Assembly: GCF_019443105.1 (NCBI RefSeq)
Contig: NZ_JAHZIJ010000010.1
Span: 114,464 to 178,463 of the forward strand
Length of the DNA: 64,000 nt
From: Paenibacillus oenotherae
Lineage (GTDB): Bacteria; Bacillota; Bacilli; Paenibacillales; Paenibacillaceae
Direction: 5' to 3'
Below the pieces are notes generated by a model. The model was not told the origin of the DNA, made no database searches, and saw only the letters and a list, made by a program, of their open reading frames with translations. The position numbers and the translations under genes are program-made. Positions 1-10,579 of this stretch are shown in pieces (within the stretch, counting starts at the first letter, position 1; every line of letters starts with the position of its first letter).

Positions 1-37
1 ACAGCTAAGATGAAACTCTTTTTTATCAAAACGGACA

Positions 38-56
38 CTTCCTTCATCGAAGGAAG
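38..56 (-). terminator. Possible terminator hairpin after the RHS gene
   Basis: The arms CTTCCTTC and GAAGGAAG form a perfect 8-bp stem around a 3-base loop, about 50 bases past the stop of the large RHS gene. On the minus strand the T-rich stretch follows only after about eight other bases, so it is a weak intrinsic terminator at best. Confidence 0.35.
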
Positions 57-107
57 GCTAGGAGATAATCTCACCTAACCTTCGAGTTAAGTTAGAGCTT
101 GAAACTC

Positions 108-3100
108 TTATTCGTAGGTAAAGCTATAACTAAAAGACCCCCGACTAAAAGCCAGATTAATGAATGGATTTACTGGAGCAGGGATTGCACTGAATTGATA
201 CAAAGTATTAAAATTACCGCCATTAATACTAATATAACCTTCATATGAAGGGAATTTATCAAGGGTACCCGACACCGTTATTCTACTCATATTACTGATT
301 TTAATCTTAACAGAGTAATCAAGAGATGGAGAACCAGATGATAGTTCATTTCTTGCAGAAGTAACAGCATTAATTATAGTGTAATTACTATCTCCACTTT
401 TATCTAGATTAGTAGCCCAAGACATTCCTCTATTGCTATCACGTTTGGATGCAATAACTTCTCCTTGGTCATCAATCCGTTCTGTTACTGTAACATAATT
501 GAATCCCACAATTGAATTGTAATCGAGATTCACCACTCCATATTGTAAAGTCTTTACATTGAGGTCATTCACCCCAAAGTGTCTGTCGCTACCATTTCCT
601 AGATAAGTATCTCTATGAGGGTCTGAACCGGTATCAACAGGTAGGAATGTATCCAGGCTAACAATTGCGTAATTCGCCCCAGTATCTGCAACAAACCTCA
701 AATAATTAGCGGTTGCATGAATCTGATTTTGCATAGCTTTTGATCCAGCCGCTCCATTATATGCTTCTGTTAAGAATTCCAGTTGCTCGTAAACAAAAGT
801 ATTACTTTTTTTATATTTAACGTCACTTTCTTGCATATGACCCGAAGGGTCAGTAAATATTAAAGGGTTATTGCTCACATACGTATATAGATTCAAACTC
901 AGCGGGTTATCAATCTGTCCCTCATAAGTATCCTCACTAACAAATCGTCCATCGGAGGGATTGTACCATCTGGCTCTCAGGTACTGTAACTTCGTCGTAC
1001 TATCCCATAGCTCGCCAGAGTACCTGAACGGATTATGCACCATCTCTTCTTCCGATACTACATTCCCCCAGAGATCGTACTCGTACTTGTTCAGGAGATT
1101 TCCCGAGGCATCTCTCAATTCGACGATATCGCCGTGTCCATTTACTACCGGATACGCCTTCGAACCATCACTGTACGAGATCACCTCCAACCGATTGCCG
1201 CGTATATAATTGGCCTTCAATTGCCTTACACCGTTAATGACGGTCGCTTCCGCGATAATCTGATCCCCATCATAATAATATCGTGTCGTAATGTCATTTT
1301 GGATCCGCTCTACCATCAAACCGTCCCCGTTATAACGATATTGAACGCTAGCTCTATCCTTAGCAATACTCGTCAACCTGCCCTCGTTATCCAAGGTAAT
1401 ATCCCTATCTTCAAAATCAGCAGTAGTCAGCACCGATTCCATCGATAACCGGTTACCTCTCTGATCATAAGTGTAGGTCTCTGCGAATTCACTTGAAGTC
1501 TCGATTCGGTTCAGACTGTCGTAGGTAAATGAATCTGTCTTCTGCTGATTAACCGTCCGATTCGCAATGTTGTTATTTCCATCGTAGGCATACTTATAGG
1601 TCAGTACAGCCTCTTCGTTTGCAACATGGCTCAGTTCCGATAATTTCAGTCCATCATATCGGCTATTGCTGGTAACTCCGTTTTGCCCAATCGTCTGGTG
1701 CAATAGCCCATTCTTTTTATATGTGTACCTAGCATCCGCTGAGCCTTTTATTGTTCCTACGTCCACCAATTGGTTCAGGTTATTATAGGAATAGAATGTC
1801 GTACTTCCAAACGGTCCTGTCATCTTCTCGCGATTGCCGTTGGCATCATACTCGAGTTGCAGCTTTAGTTGATCTGGATAGGTCAATGTAGTTAATTGTT
1901 CAGTATACGGATCATACGAATAGGCTGTGGTTCCAGTCCCATCAGTCATACTAAGACGTTTGCCAGCCTCGTCATATGTGTATGTCACAGATTGATTCGC
2001 ACTGGTACGATTTGTCAATCTATTCCTAGCATCATACGCAAGTGTTGTTTCATTACCCTTGTGATCCTTCCGTCTGACTAGATTAGAGTTCGCGTCGTAA
2101 TACCGCCTTTCCAGCCTTCCTTCCTCATCCTTGATCTGTTTCACACGACCAAGTTCATCGTAGAACTTCTCCTTAACACTTCCACCTGGATACGTCATCT
2201 TAGTTATATTTCCAACTTTATCATAGGTGTAAGAGGTGGTTTCATTCTTCGCATTTGTTACAGCACTGAGCTGGCCTAAAGCATCATAGGCAAATTTCGT
2301 TACATTGTTATTGCCATCTCTCTGTTCGGTTACCTGTCCACTGATCGGATGGTAAACTAAACTACTAACTTGTTTGATAACAGCATTTGGTGTCGATCGC
2401 TCTTCTTGCTTAACTACCCTTCCTAGTTTGTCGAAAGTCTGGATTTGCGTATAGCCTTCTGCATCAATGGTTGTAGTTGTACGCAGTGCTTCATTATAAA
2501 TAGCCTTTGACTCGGCAAGATCGGCATTGATCGTGGAAGTCGTACGTCCCCACTTGTCATAAGCAACCTGTGATCGATTGGATCGGGCATCCTCGCTCCA
2601 GATCATCCTTCCATTACTGTCATAGCCATAACTGGCTTTTCGCTTGTAATCAGAACCTTCCAGTAATTCCTCTTTAATCTTCCATCCAAGAGAGTTCCAG
2701 CTAATTCTGGCCTTGCTCCCGACTTCATTTCTGACTGTAATTGTATTACTTACATCATTATAATCTGACTGGAAAACGGCACCGCCAGGATAAGTGACTT
2801 TCTTAATTCGATGAAGAACATCGTATTCGTATGCGGTACGATTTTGTTTGCCGTCAATCCATGCAGTCATCAGACCGTTAGAACGATCATACTCTGCTTC
2901 TGTATGAATTGTAGTTGAAAGATTATCTGCATCAATCACAGTTAATGTCTTCTTTGTTGGGAAAGCGAATTTATTTTCTCCTCCCTTGTACTCAAAGGTA
3001 GCCTCGCGAGATCTTCCATCAAGGAGTACCACCTCTTTAAGCACGTTACCATACTCATCATAGCTAGGGTAACTTACTTGTTGAAGTATCTCGCCTATCG

Positions 3101-6059
3101 CATTATTTTTCCTAACCGTTACCTGAGTAACAGCTCTTTGTGGATTGCGAATGTACTCTGTAAAAAGCGATGTGTCTGAACTAACTGGTTTAACCATCGT
3201 CTTAATAAGATGAGTGCTAGGGTCATAGGTATAGGTTGTCGTTATACCCGCAGCATCAGTAGATTGCAGTGTGTTGCCGTAATCGTCATATTGATTACTT
3301 ACAGTTATTGTGTCGCCTGTAATATTGTCACTCATGACAGAGACAGTTGGAACAGAAACAGGATAATTACGTGCTCCTACTGTCTTACCATACGTATTTA
3401 CCGTCTTCTTCTCCATACCATCGGCTTTGATAATAGATTCCTGAAGATAATATTGCGCAGGTGTTTCAGCATTTATTACATCTTTTTTATAGTTAAATGT
3501 TGATCGCGTTAATCCATTATCTATTGTTGTTAATATCGTCATATCCTGATCATAGGACGAACCAATATCCGTATTATGATACTGTATGCTTTGGCGGTTA
3601 AAGTCTTCTATGCTGCCGTTATCGTATATAATTTGATCGAAACGGGATTGCAAACGGTAAGCTTCATTAACCGAACTGGAACCAATCAATCGTTTCACCG
3701 GGAGTGTCTCGTAGGTATATACGGTTTTCGAGCCAGTCGGATGCTGGACCTGAGTTAATAATGCATAGGGATTCGATGTACCGCGTTCAGGATAGGCAGA
3801 GAATAAATTGAATTTGGCTTCTTTAAGCTGATAAGAATACGTGGTCTTACGACCAATCACATCCGTAACAGAATCTAGAATTTCAACACCTTGTTCTGTA
3901 TGCTTCCTATAGAGAACGCTCTGACTTCCTTTAGTTAGTCTCACTTCTGATGGCGTATAGACAATCTGAATCTTATTGCCGATCGCATCAGTTACCTCGC
4001 TGAGTAGTTTTCGGGCATAGGTCGCATGTTGTGTATAGGAGAATTGAGTCGCATTATTATAAGCGTCTGATATTTGTAGTATCCGTCCATCATCTGTGAA
4101 GTACTGCTTGATGGTTCCGTCCACCGAAGTTAATACATATTTTGAGGTTTCCCCATTGAAGCTCACGCTGGTATTGGTTGTAAACGACATCCCCTCCCAG
4201 TCGTAGCCTTTCAAACGAGATCCATCTATCTCATAACTCCCCTTACCCGCAAGATGAATAAATAATTTCCCTTCACTCTTTTCTATAAAGGGCAAGCTCC
4301 AACTCCAACCCTTACCAATTGGATACATTTGCTGCTCAATTGGCGTTGTAGTCTGATTGTAGTATGAGACCCCTTGTCCAACAGCTGCTACATAGGTTTG
4401 TACAGTTGCATTCGGGCTGCTCGCAAAATAATAAATATATTGACCGTCCCTTTTAAGCACTGATCCTGCATAACTATTAATGGTATTCTTAAAATTATAT
4501 GCATCTGTCTGATTCTCAAATGAATTACTAGCAAATGTTACCGTGCTGCCTTGCCCTTCCTTATAAGACTCTGTAACCCAGAAGCCCTGCGCTTTTCTTG
4601 CATATCTATAGTAACCTGAGCCTGCCGATTGCCAGGAGCCATATCCGATAGAACCTGACGCCCCCTGCTTGGTGACCGTTCCTCTATAATCCTGACGGTA
4701 TACCCTTGTATCAGCTGATGCCGGCTTAGTAACTATCCCTGAGTAGTGGGCTAGATACTCTCTCGTACATTTCCATCCTGGAGTTCCCCCAGACTCACAT
4801 GCTTTGATTGTTTCAACATTAATTTTATTTAGCGTTCCTGAGTAGCCTCCAGAAGCGTACGATATCGAATAAGGACAGGTTGAAATATCTGAGCTCTTTA
4901 CCCATATCTTGCTGCTATTATAGTAGCCTTCCTCTTTTTTCGTGCAGCTGTCCGTCTCCGTTCTAGAGGCTGCAGGTGTGTATGATCCGGAAATAACATA
5001 GGACTGCCCTGTTGAATATAAGTTACCGCTAAATCCGTTAGCACTATAATAAACATAGGAGTTAAATCCGGTAGAACTGCTGCTCGTTCTATAGTCCGTC
5101 TGAGTCCGGGTTTCATTGCCATTGGTATAGACTACCCCATTACTGATCGCTTGATCGGCTTGAACTCTCGTATCATAGGACCCCAGTGTGACTGAATTGG
5201 ATGCTACAAACCCCGTTGAATAATCCACGGTTCCATTACCATCATAATCTTCCTCAATCCATTGATTTTCCGTGTATTTAACGGTATATACAGGTATAAG
5301 AGGCTTTTCAATTGCTTGAAATGTGACGTAATATTTATAAATATCGTAAGTATAGTTATTAACACCATAACTTTTCCCATAGAATTGGGATGCATTACTA
5401 TCATAGGTACGAGTCAATGAAAAACCTAGTCCATTTCTACCGGGTAATGACATATCCGTCTGCTGTACAGAGAGTCCCCCAGTTAAACTAGATATGGACT
5501 CATTATTTAATCCGATTGCGTATGGTGCCTCGTTCATGGTTGTCTTGTTATATACCGGGGGCACCTCTTGCATAATCGAGCTTACTGTTGCATTTGTAGC
5601 CATAACTCGATTCTGACCAGATTTCCCTTCCAGTGCCCTTTCTGTTGCTTCCATGTGCTCGGCAACAATAGTAGATTCATCCGCTTTTACCGCATCTACC
5701 ATCCTTAATATCGGATCAGTCAGATCGTTATAGACCTGACCGGTAACTGTTGAAGAAAGATTAATTTCATTGGGGCTTAATAAATGCAATTCTTCCTGGA
5801 AGGTAGATTGTTTTATTTCTGCTTGTAGAAAAGCGGTATACACCTCATTCAATGTATAACCTTGATCCAGTTGTTGCTGAACGAATGGTTCTGTAGTTGC
5901 GAAACGCTCCACAACTTTCTCAATCTCTAACTTGAATGTGGACATTGATTCATTAGCATAGACTCGCTGCGCAGCCATAGGTTCGAAGACAGCCGCCAAC
6001 ATGCCTATTATGATTGCTGCTAATATAATTTTACTATTCCGTATTCTCATCTTCTCCAA
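108..6059 (-). CDS. Secreted RHS/YD-repeat protein
   Basis: A 1983-residue exported RHS-family protein, of the kind that forms a large shell carrying a variable C-terminal domain. The N-terminus is basic then hydrophobic (ILAAIIIGMLAAVF) and ends near VYA, a signal peptide. YD-type repeats (YDELGRV, YDANGNR, YDSLNR) fill roughly residues 700-1700. The RHS core ends with YLRARWYNPSDGRFVSEDTY and NPLIFTDPSGH at about residue 1736, followed by about 245 unrelated residues containing the segment FPSYEGYISINGG. No HINT domain is seen there, and no immunity gene fits in the 107 bases left downstream. The start at 6059 is TTG with GAGAGG upstream; ATG at 6050 is equally plausible and gives a cleaner signal peptide. 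It lies 41 bases after the repeat protein at 6101-10579, probably in one transcript. The role of the C-terminal domain, toxic or structural, cannot be told from sequence. Confidence 0.88.
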   Translation of the reverse strand: MEKMRIRNSKIILAAIIIGMLAAVFEPMAAQRVYANESMSTFKLEIEKVVERFATTEPFVQQQLDQGYTLNEVYTAFLQAEIKQSTFQEELHLLSPNEINLSSTVTGQVYNDLTDPILRMVDAVKADESTIVAEHMEATERALEGKSGQNRVMATNATVSSIMQEVPPVYNKTTMNEAPYAIGLNNESISSLTGGLSVQQTDMSLPGRNGLGFSLTRTYDSNASQFYGKSYGVNNYTYDIYKYYVTFQAIEKPLIPVYTVKYTENQWIEEDYDGNGTVDYSTGFVASNSVTLGSYDTRVQADQAISNGVVYTNGNETRTQTDYRTSSSSTGFNSYVYYSANGFSGNLYSTGQSYVISGSYTPAASRTETDSCTKKEEGYYNSSKIWVKSSDISTCPYSISYASGGYSGTLNKINVETIKACESGGTPGWKCTREYLAHYSGIVTKPASADTRVYRQDYRGTVTKQGASGSIGYGSWQSAGSGYYRYARKAQGFWVTESYKEGQGSTVTFASNSFENQTDAYNFKNTINSYAGSVLKRDGQYIYYFASSPNATVQTYVAAVGQGVSYYNQTTTPIEQQMYPIGKGWSWSLPFIEKSEGKLFIHLAGKGSYEIDGSRLKGYDWEGMSFTTNTSVSFNGETSKYVLTSVDGTIKQYFTDDGRILQISDAYNNATQFSYTQHATYARKLLSEVTDAIGNKIQIVYTPSEVRLTKGSQSVLYRKHTEQGVEILDSVTDVIGRKTTYSYQLKEAKFNLFSAYPERGTSNPYALLTQVQHPTGSKTVYTYETLPVKRLIGSSSVNEAYRLQSRFDQIIYDNGSIEDFNRQSIQYHNTDIGSSYDQDMTILTTIDNGLTRSTFNYKKDVINAETPAQYYLQESIIKADGMEKKTVNTYGKTVGARNYPVSVPTVSVMSDNITGDTITVSNQYDDYGNTLQSTDAAGITTTYTYDPSTHLIKTMVKPVSSDTSLFTEYIRNPQRAVTQVTVRKNNAIGEILQQVSYPSYDEYGNVLKEVVLLDGRSREATFEYKGGENKFAFPTKKTLTVIDADNLSTTIHTEAEYDRSNGLMTAWIDGKQNRTAYEYDVLHRIKKVTYPGGAVFQSDYNDVSNTITVRNEVGSKARISWNSLGWKIKEELLEGSDYKRKASYGYDSNGRMIWSEDARSNRSQVAYDKWGRTTSTINADLAESKAIYNEALRTTTTIDAEGYTQIQTFDKLGRVVKQEERSTPNAVIKQVSSLVYHPISGQVTEQRDGNNNVTKFAYDALGQLSAVTNAKNETTSYTYDKVGNITKMTYPGGSVKEKFYDELGRVKQIKDEEGRLERRYYDANSNLVRRKDHKGNETTLAYDARNRLTNRTSANQSVTYTYDEAGKRLSMTDGTGTTAYSYDPYTEQLTTLTYPDQLKLQLEYDANGNREKMTGPFGSTTFYSYNNLNQLVDVGTIKGSADARYTYKKNGLLHQTIGQNGVTSNSRYDGLKLSELSHVANEEAVLTYKYAYDGNNNIANRTVNQQKTDSFTYDSLNRIETSSEFAETYTYDQRGNRLSMESVLTTADFEDRDITLDNEGRLTSIAKDRASVQYRYNGDGLMVERIQNDITTRYYYDGDQIIAEATVINGVRQLKANYIRGNRLEVISYSDGSKAYPVVNGHGDIVELRDASGNLLNKYEYDLWGNVVSEEEMVHNPFRYSGELWDSTTKLQYLRARWYNPSDGRFVSEDTYEGQIDNPLSLNLYTYVSNNPLIFTDPSGHMQESDVKYKKSNTFVYEQLEFLTEAYNGAAGSKAMQNQIHATANYLRFVADTGANYAIVSLDTFLPVDTGSDPHRDTYLGNGSDRHFGVNDLNVKTLQYGVVNLDYNSIVGFNYVTVTERIDDQGEVIASKRDSNRGMSWATNLDKSGDSNYTIINAVTSARNELSSGSPSLDYSVKIKISNMSRITVSGTLDKFPSYEGYISINGGNFNTLYQFSAIPAPVNPFINLAFSRGSFSYSFTYE

Positions 6060-6100
6060 ATCCTGCCTCTCATTCCGGTCTGTTTTTCGTTAATTAGTGA

Positions 6101-9100
6101 TTACAATTGAACCAACTCTTGTCTAGTCACGGTGCTAACAAAAATACCATTCAAATCATAAATATATTCCGTTGTATAGACATACATACCGAGGGTGATG
6201 GTTCGCTTGATGAGCCTGTTCGATTTGTCGTATACATAATGAGTCGCTTTTCTAGAGATCTGGAATTTATAAGGCTCAATAGAAATGGTCGACTCTCCTG
6301 CAATTACTTTTATATAGTAGCTTTTTCCGCTTTCCACGTTGAATGAGACTTCTTCATTTTTATTTCCAGCAATGATTCCTTTAGAAATCTGTTGCTGCAT
6401 CTCATTGTATAAAACAACATTGTAATTATTGTCATCGGGCACGAGAAGAGTGATATGATAAACTCCTGTTGATACTGGAATGAATCTGAAATAATCAACA
6501 TCTGATGGCGCTGACAGGTAGCCTGATTGAACACCCGCCGAATATACCTTTGCCTGTGCGAAAGTATTATTGGGCTCATTTGCATCATAAATATACGTAT
6601 AATGAAGAACGGTTGATGGCAATGACAGATTTCCTGATGCATCCTTCGCCCTGATGCTAATGTCATAAATTCCAAACGCTGCATTCTGAACCTTGTATGT
6701 GGTCTCAGTCCCCGGAACAGTAGCTAAAAGCGTTGTGCCGTTATAAATTTCATAAGAGGCTACTTTAGCATTATCCGCAGACGCATCCCAAGCAATTTTA
6801 AAATGATTTGCAGACAGCTCGGAAACCATAATATTCGCAGGCGTTGTTGGTTTCTCTGAATCCTTGATCAGATATAGTGCATCAAGTCCGATCTTATAAT
6901 CTGTACTACTGGCGTTCTTACCTTTCACTGTAAAACGAAATGCATGTGTATCGTCCGTCTGAACGGTCACCCAACCCATGTTGATTTCCTCAAACTCTGT
7001 ACTGCTGTTGTATCCATCGATAATAGTAGGATTATTGTTCAACTGCATCCGCCCCATATCAGGGCCCTTTCTGACTCGCACAATAACCTGATAGCTGCCT
7101 GGCTCCGATACTGGAACATTAAATTCAACATACTCACTGACAGCCTTGGTATTTACATTCTGCCATTCCCCAGCACTTGCATCTCCACTAACCACACGAA
7201 TAGATGATTGTCCCGTATTGGTATGAGAAATATCCTCAAACTCCAGCACTTGCATTGCATTCTCATCAACAGTTGAGGCTGTTATCGTTTCGCTCACTTC
7301 CGATACTTCGCTATCCGTATCTACAGCCTTGACATAGAAGCTATGAGTCGTATTACTCTCAAGACCTACTGCCGTGAAATGCGTATTGCTTGTTGTTCCG
7401 ATCTTCGTTCCATCCTGATACACTTCATAGTTCGCTATACCCGCGGCATCAGTTGATGCCGTCCAACTCAAATTAATTGTCGTATTCGACTGAATTGGCG
7501 ATGTCAACCCAGTCGGCACCGTTGGTGGCAACCCAGTCTTAACAACTAGTGCTTCCGTAGGGTCCGACAGATTTCCTGTGTGATCCTTCGCACGAACGGT
7601 GAAGCTGTATATCGCATTCGGTGCTAATCCTTCTGCTATATAGCTGGTCGTGTGTGCATCTACGATCCCAATCACGGTTGAACCGGATAGGATATCATAT
7701 TCTTTCAGCTCCGCATTATCCATTGATGCTATCCAAGTCAGCTCCGCGCTTGTGGCAGTCTTCCGCACAAGCGATAATGTACTTGGTGTTGTTGGTTTCT
7801 CTGAATCCTTGATCAGATATAGTGCATCAAGTCCGATCTTATAATCTGCACTGCTGGCGTTTTTACCTTTCACCGTAAAGCGAAATGCATGTGTATCGTC
7901 CGTCTGAACGGTTACCCAACCCATGTTGATTTCCTCAAACTCTGTATTGCTGTTGTATCCATCGATAATAGTAGGGTTGTTGTTCAATTGCATCCGCCCC
8001 ATATCAGGACCCTTTCTGACTCGCACAATAACCTGATAGCTGCCTGGCTCCGATACTGGAACATTAAATTCAACATACTCACCGACAGCCTTGGTATTTA
8101 CATTCTGCCATTCTCCGGCACTTGCATCCCCGTCACCTACACGAATAGATGATTGTCCCGTATTGGTATGAGAAATACCCTCAAACTCCAGCACTTGCAT
8201 TGCATTCTCATCAACAGTTGAGGCTGTTATCGTTTCGCTCACTTCAGATACTTCGCCATCCGTATCTACAGCTTTGACATAGAAGCTATGGGTCGTATTA
8301 CTCTCAAGACCTACTGCCGTGTAATGCGTCCTGCTTGTAATCCCAATCTTCGTTCCATCCTGATACACTTCATAGCTCGCTATCCCCGCAGCATCGGTTG
8401 ATGCCGTCCAATTCAAATTAATCGTCATGTTCGACTGAATTGGCGATGTCAACCCAGTCGGCACCGTTGGTGGCAACCCGGTCTTAACAACTAGCGCTTT
8501 CGTAGGGTCCGACAGATTTCCTGTGTAGTCCTTCGCGCGAACGGTGAAGCTGTATATCGCATTCGGAGTTAATCCTTCCGCTGTATAGCTGGTCGTGTGT
8601 GCATCTACGGTTCCAATCACTGTTGAACCGGATAAGATCTCATATTCCTTCAACTGCACATTATCCGTTGTAGCCGACCAGACCATTTCTGCGCTTGTCA
8701 TTGTCTTCTTCACAAGCGATAATGCACTCGGCGTCGTTGGTTTCTCTGAATCCTTGATCAGATATAGTGCATCAAGTCCGATCTTATAATCTGCACTGCT
8801 GGCGTTTTTACCTTTCACTGTAAAACGAAATGCATGTGTATCGTCCGTCTGAACGGTTACCCAACCCATGTTGATTTCCTCAAACTCTGTATTGCTGTTG
8901 TATCCATCGATAATAGTAGGGTTGTTATTCAATTGCATCCGCCCCATATCAGGACCCTTTCTGACTCGCACAATAACCTGATAGCTGCCTGGTTCCGATA
9001 CTGGAACATTAAATTCCACATACTCATCGACAGCCTCGGTATTTATATTCTGCCATTCCCCAGCACTTGCATCCCCATCAGCTACACGAATAGATGATTG

Positions 9101-10579
9101 TCCCGTATTGGTATGAGAAATACCCTCAAACTCCAGCACTTGCATTGCATTCTCATCAACAGTTGAGGCTGTTACCGTTTCGCTCACTTCCGATACTTCG
9201 CTATCCGTATCTACAGCCTTGACATAGAAGCTATGAGTCGTATTACTCTCAAGACCTACTGCCGTGAAATGCGTATTGCTTGTTGTTCCGATCTTCGTTC
9301 CATCCTGATACACTTCATAGTTCGCTATACCCGCAGCATCGGTTGATGCCGTCCAATTCAAATTAATCGTTGTGTTCGACTGAATTGGTGACGTTAACCC
9401 TGTCGGTTTCGTTGGCGGTAATCCAGTCTTAACAACTAGCGCTTCCGTAGGATCCGACAGGTTGCCTGAATAGTCCTTTGCTCGAACGATGAAATTGTAC
9501 GCCGCATTCGGGGTTAATCCTTCCGCAGTATAGCTGGTTGTGTATGCATCTACAGTCCCGAGCACAGTTGTACCCGATAAGATCTCGTATTCCTTCAGTC
9601 GCGCGTTATCCGTTGCAGCCGACCAGGTCAGTTTTACGCTTGTCATTGTCTTATTCACAAGCGATAATGTGCTTGGTGTCGTCGGTTTCACTGTATCTTT
9701 AATATAGTACACAGCGTCGATTCCCATTTTGTATCCTGTGCTGCTCTCGTGCTTCCCTTTTACTGTGAGCCGTTTTTTGTATTCCCCGTACTTGGTAGGC
9801 AGTATCGTCCAGCCCTCTTCAAACTCCTTAAACCCCGGATTGCTCTGATAGAAGTCAATACTGTACTTAGGTGGTCCTAACCTACCCAAGTCAAACTGAA
9901 CCGTTCCCATGTCAGGCCCAGTTGCCATCCGATATACGATTTTATACATCCCTTCTTCTTCGGGAATCGGAATTTCAATAACGACACTTTCTTCTAGATT
10001 CGCTGTTTCAAAGCTCCTCCAGCTTCCTGCACTTGCATTCTTCTCAACTTGGTTATTGCTCGGGACTGTTCCGATAAGATAAACAGTATCTTCTCCCTCC
10101 GCTACCTCCTTCTCATTCCTGTTTATTGTCGAGGCTGTTATCGTTTCACTTGCTTCCGATACTTCGCTATCCGTATCTACAGCCTTGACATAGAAGCTAT
10201 GAGTCGTATTACTCTCAAGACCTACTGCCGTGAAATGCGTATTGCTTGTTGTTCCGATCTTCGTTCCATCCTGATACACTTCATAGTTCGCTATACCCGC
10301 AGCATCGGTTGATGCCGTCCAATTCAAATTAATCGTTGTGTTCGACTGAATTGGTGTTGTCAGCCCCGTCGGCACTGTAGGTATTCCTTCATTTGTTGGT
10401 GAGTTATAAACGTTATCAACAACATCGTTCATAGGGTTGTATACAACCGATGAAACAGATACTAACCTCTCTTTACCGAAATGTGGCGATAGTTTCACAC
10501 GACTATCTCTCGCCGTAATTGGTGATGCTGAAATCATTAATAGAGTTAATATCAAAGCACTAGCCACTATTCTCTTCAC
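6101..10579 (-). CDS. Secreted fibronectin-III / carbohydrate-binding-like repeat protein with PPC-like domain and YD tail
   Basis: About 1492 residues. The start is chosen as GTG at 10579, with a GGGGGG-type ribosome site 8 bases upstream; it begins VKRIVASALILTLL, a signal peptide. The body alternates fibronectin type III modules (PTGLTSPIQSN, NYEVYQDGTKIGTT, SFYVKAVDTDSEVSE) with CBM6/malectin-like modules (GEWQNINTEAV, FNVPVSEPGSYQVIVRVRKG, YKIGLDALYLIKDSEKP) in four copies, three of them nearly identical. Near residues 1326-1443 comes a bacterial pre-peptidase-like (PPC) module (DANEPNNTFAQAKVYSAG, DVDYFRFIPVSTGVYHI). The last 45 residues look like YD repeats (YDKSNRLIKR, YIYDLNGIF), tying it to the RHS gene that follows 41 bases later. 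Binding to cell-wall or matrix sugars is an inference from the fold families. It may be a partner or former N-terminal part of the RHS shell. Confidence 0.85.
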   Translation of the reverse strand: MKRIVASALILTLLMISASPITARDSRVKLSPHFGKERLVSVSSVVYNPMNDVVDNVYNSPTNEGIPTVPTGLTTPIQSNTTINLNWTASTDAAGIANYEVYQDGTKIGTTSNTHFTAVGLESNTTHSFYVKAVDTDSEVSEASETITASTINRNEKEVAEGEDTVYLIGTVPSNNQVEKNASAGSWRSFETANLEESVVIEIPIPEEEGMYKIVYRMATGPDMGTVQFDLGRLGPPKYSIDFYQSNPGFKEFEEGWTILPTKYGEYKKRLTVKGKHESSTGYKMGIDAVYYIKDTVKPTTPSTLSLVNKTMTSVKLTWSAATDNARLKEYEILSGTTVLGTVDAYTTSYTAEGLTPNAAYNFIVRAKDYSGNLSDPTEALVVKTGLPPTKPTGLTSPIQSNTTINLNWTASTDAAGIANYEVYQDGTKIGTTSNTHFTAVGLESNTTHSFYVKAVDTDSEVSEVSETVTASTVDENAMQVLEFEGISHTNTGQSSIRVADGDASAGEWQNINTEAVDEYVEFNVPVSEPGSYQVIVRVRKGPDMGRMQLNNNPTIIDGYNSNTEFEEINMGWVTVQTDDTHAFRFTVKGKNASSADYKIGLDALYLIKDSEKPTTPSALSLVKKTMTSAEMVWSATTDNVQLKEYEILSGSTVIGTVDAHTTSYTAEGLTPNAIYSFTVRAKDYTGNLSDPTKALVVKTGLPPTVPTGLTSPIQSNMTINLNWTASTDAAGIASYEVYQDGTKIGITSRTHYTAVGLESNTTHSFYVKAVDTDGEVSEVSETITASTVDENAMQVLEFEGISHTNTGQSSIRVGDGDASAGEWQNVNTKAVGEYVEFNVPVSEPGSYQVIVRVRKGPDMGRMQLNNNPTIIDGYNSNTEFEEINMGWVTVQTDDTHAFRFTVKGKNASSADYKIGLDALYLIKDSEKPTTPSTLSLVRKTATSAELTWIASMDNAELKEYDILSGSTVIGIVDAHTTSYIAEGLAPNAIYSFTVRAKDHTGNLSDPTEALVVKTGLPPTVPTGLTSPIQSNTTINLSWTASTDAAGIANYEVYQDGTKIGTTSNTHFTAVGLESNTTHSFYVKAVDTDSEVSEVSETITASTVDENAMQVLEFEDISHTNTGQSSIRVVSGDASAGEWQNVNTKAVSEYVEFNVPVSEPGSYQVIVRVRKGPDMGRMQLNNNPTIIDGYNSSTEFEEINMGWVTVQTDDTHAFRFTVKGKNASSTDYKIGLDALYLIKDSEKPTTPANIMVSELSANHFKIAWDASADNAKVASYEIYNGTTLLATVPGTETTYKVQNAAFGIYDISIRAKDASGNLSLPSTVLHYTYIYDANEPNNTFAQAKVYSAGVQSGYLSAPSDVDYFRFIPVSTGVYHITLLVPDDNNYNVVLYNEMQQQISKGIIAGNKNEEVSFNVESGKSYYIKVIAGESTISIEPYKFQISRKATHYVYDKSNRLIKRTITLGMYVYTTEYIYDLNGIFVSTVTRQELVQL
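6861..9690 (-). repeat. 945-bp tandem repeats inside the fibronectin-III protein
   Basis: The same sequence (tccttgatcagatatagtgc) recurs at 6861, 7806 and 8751, an exact 945-bp period equal to 315 codons. A fourth, clearly diverged unit follows to about 9690 and beyond. Near identity at synonymous positions between units 1-3 points to recent duplication or gene conversion and to possible copy-number change by slippage. Confidence 0.9.
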
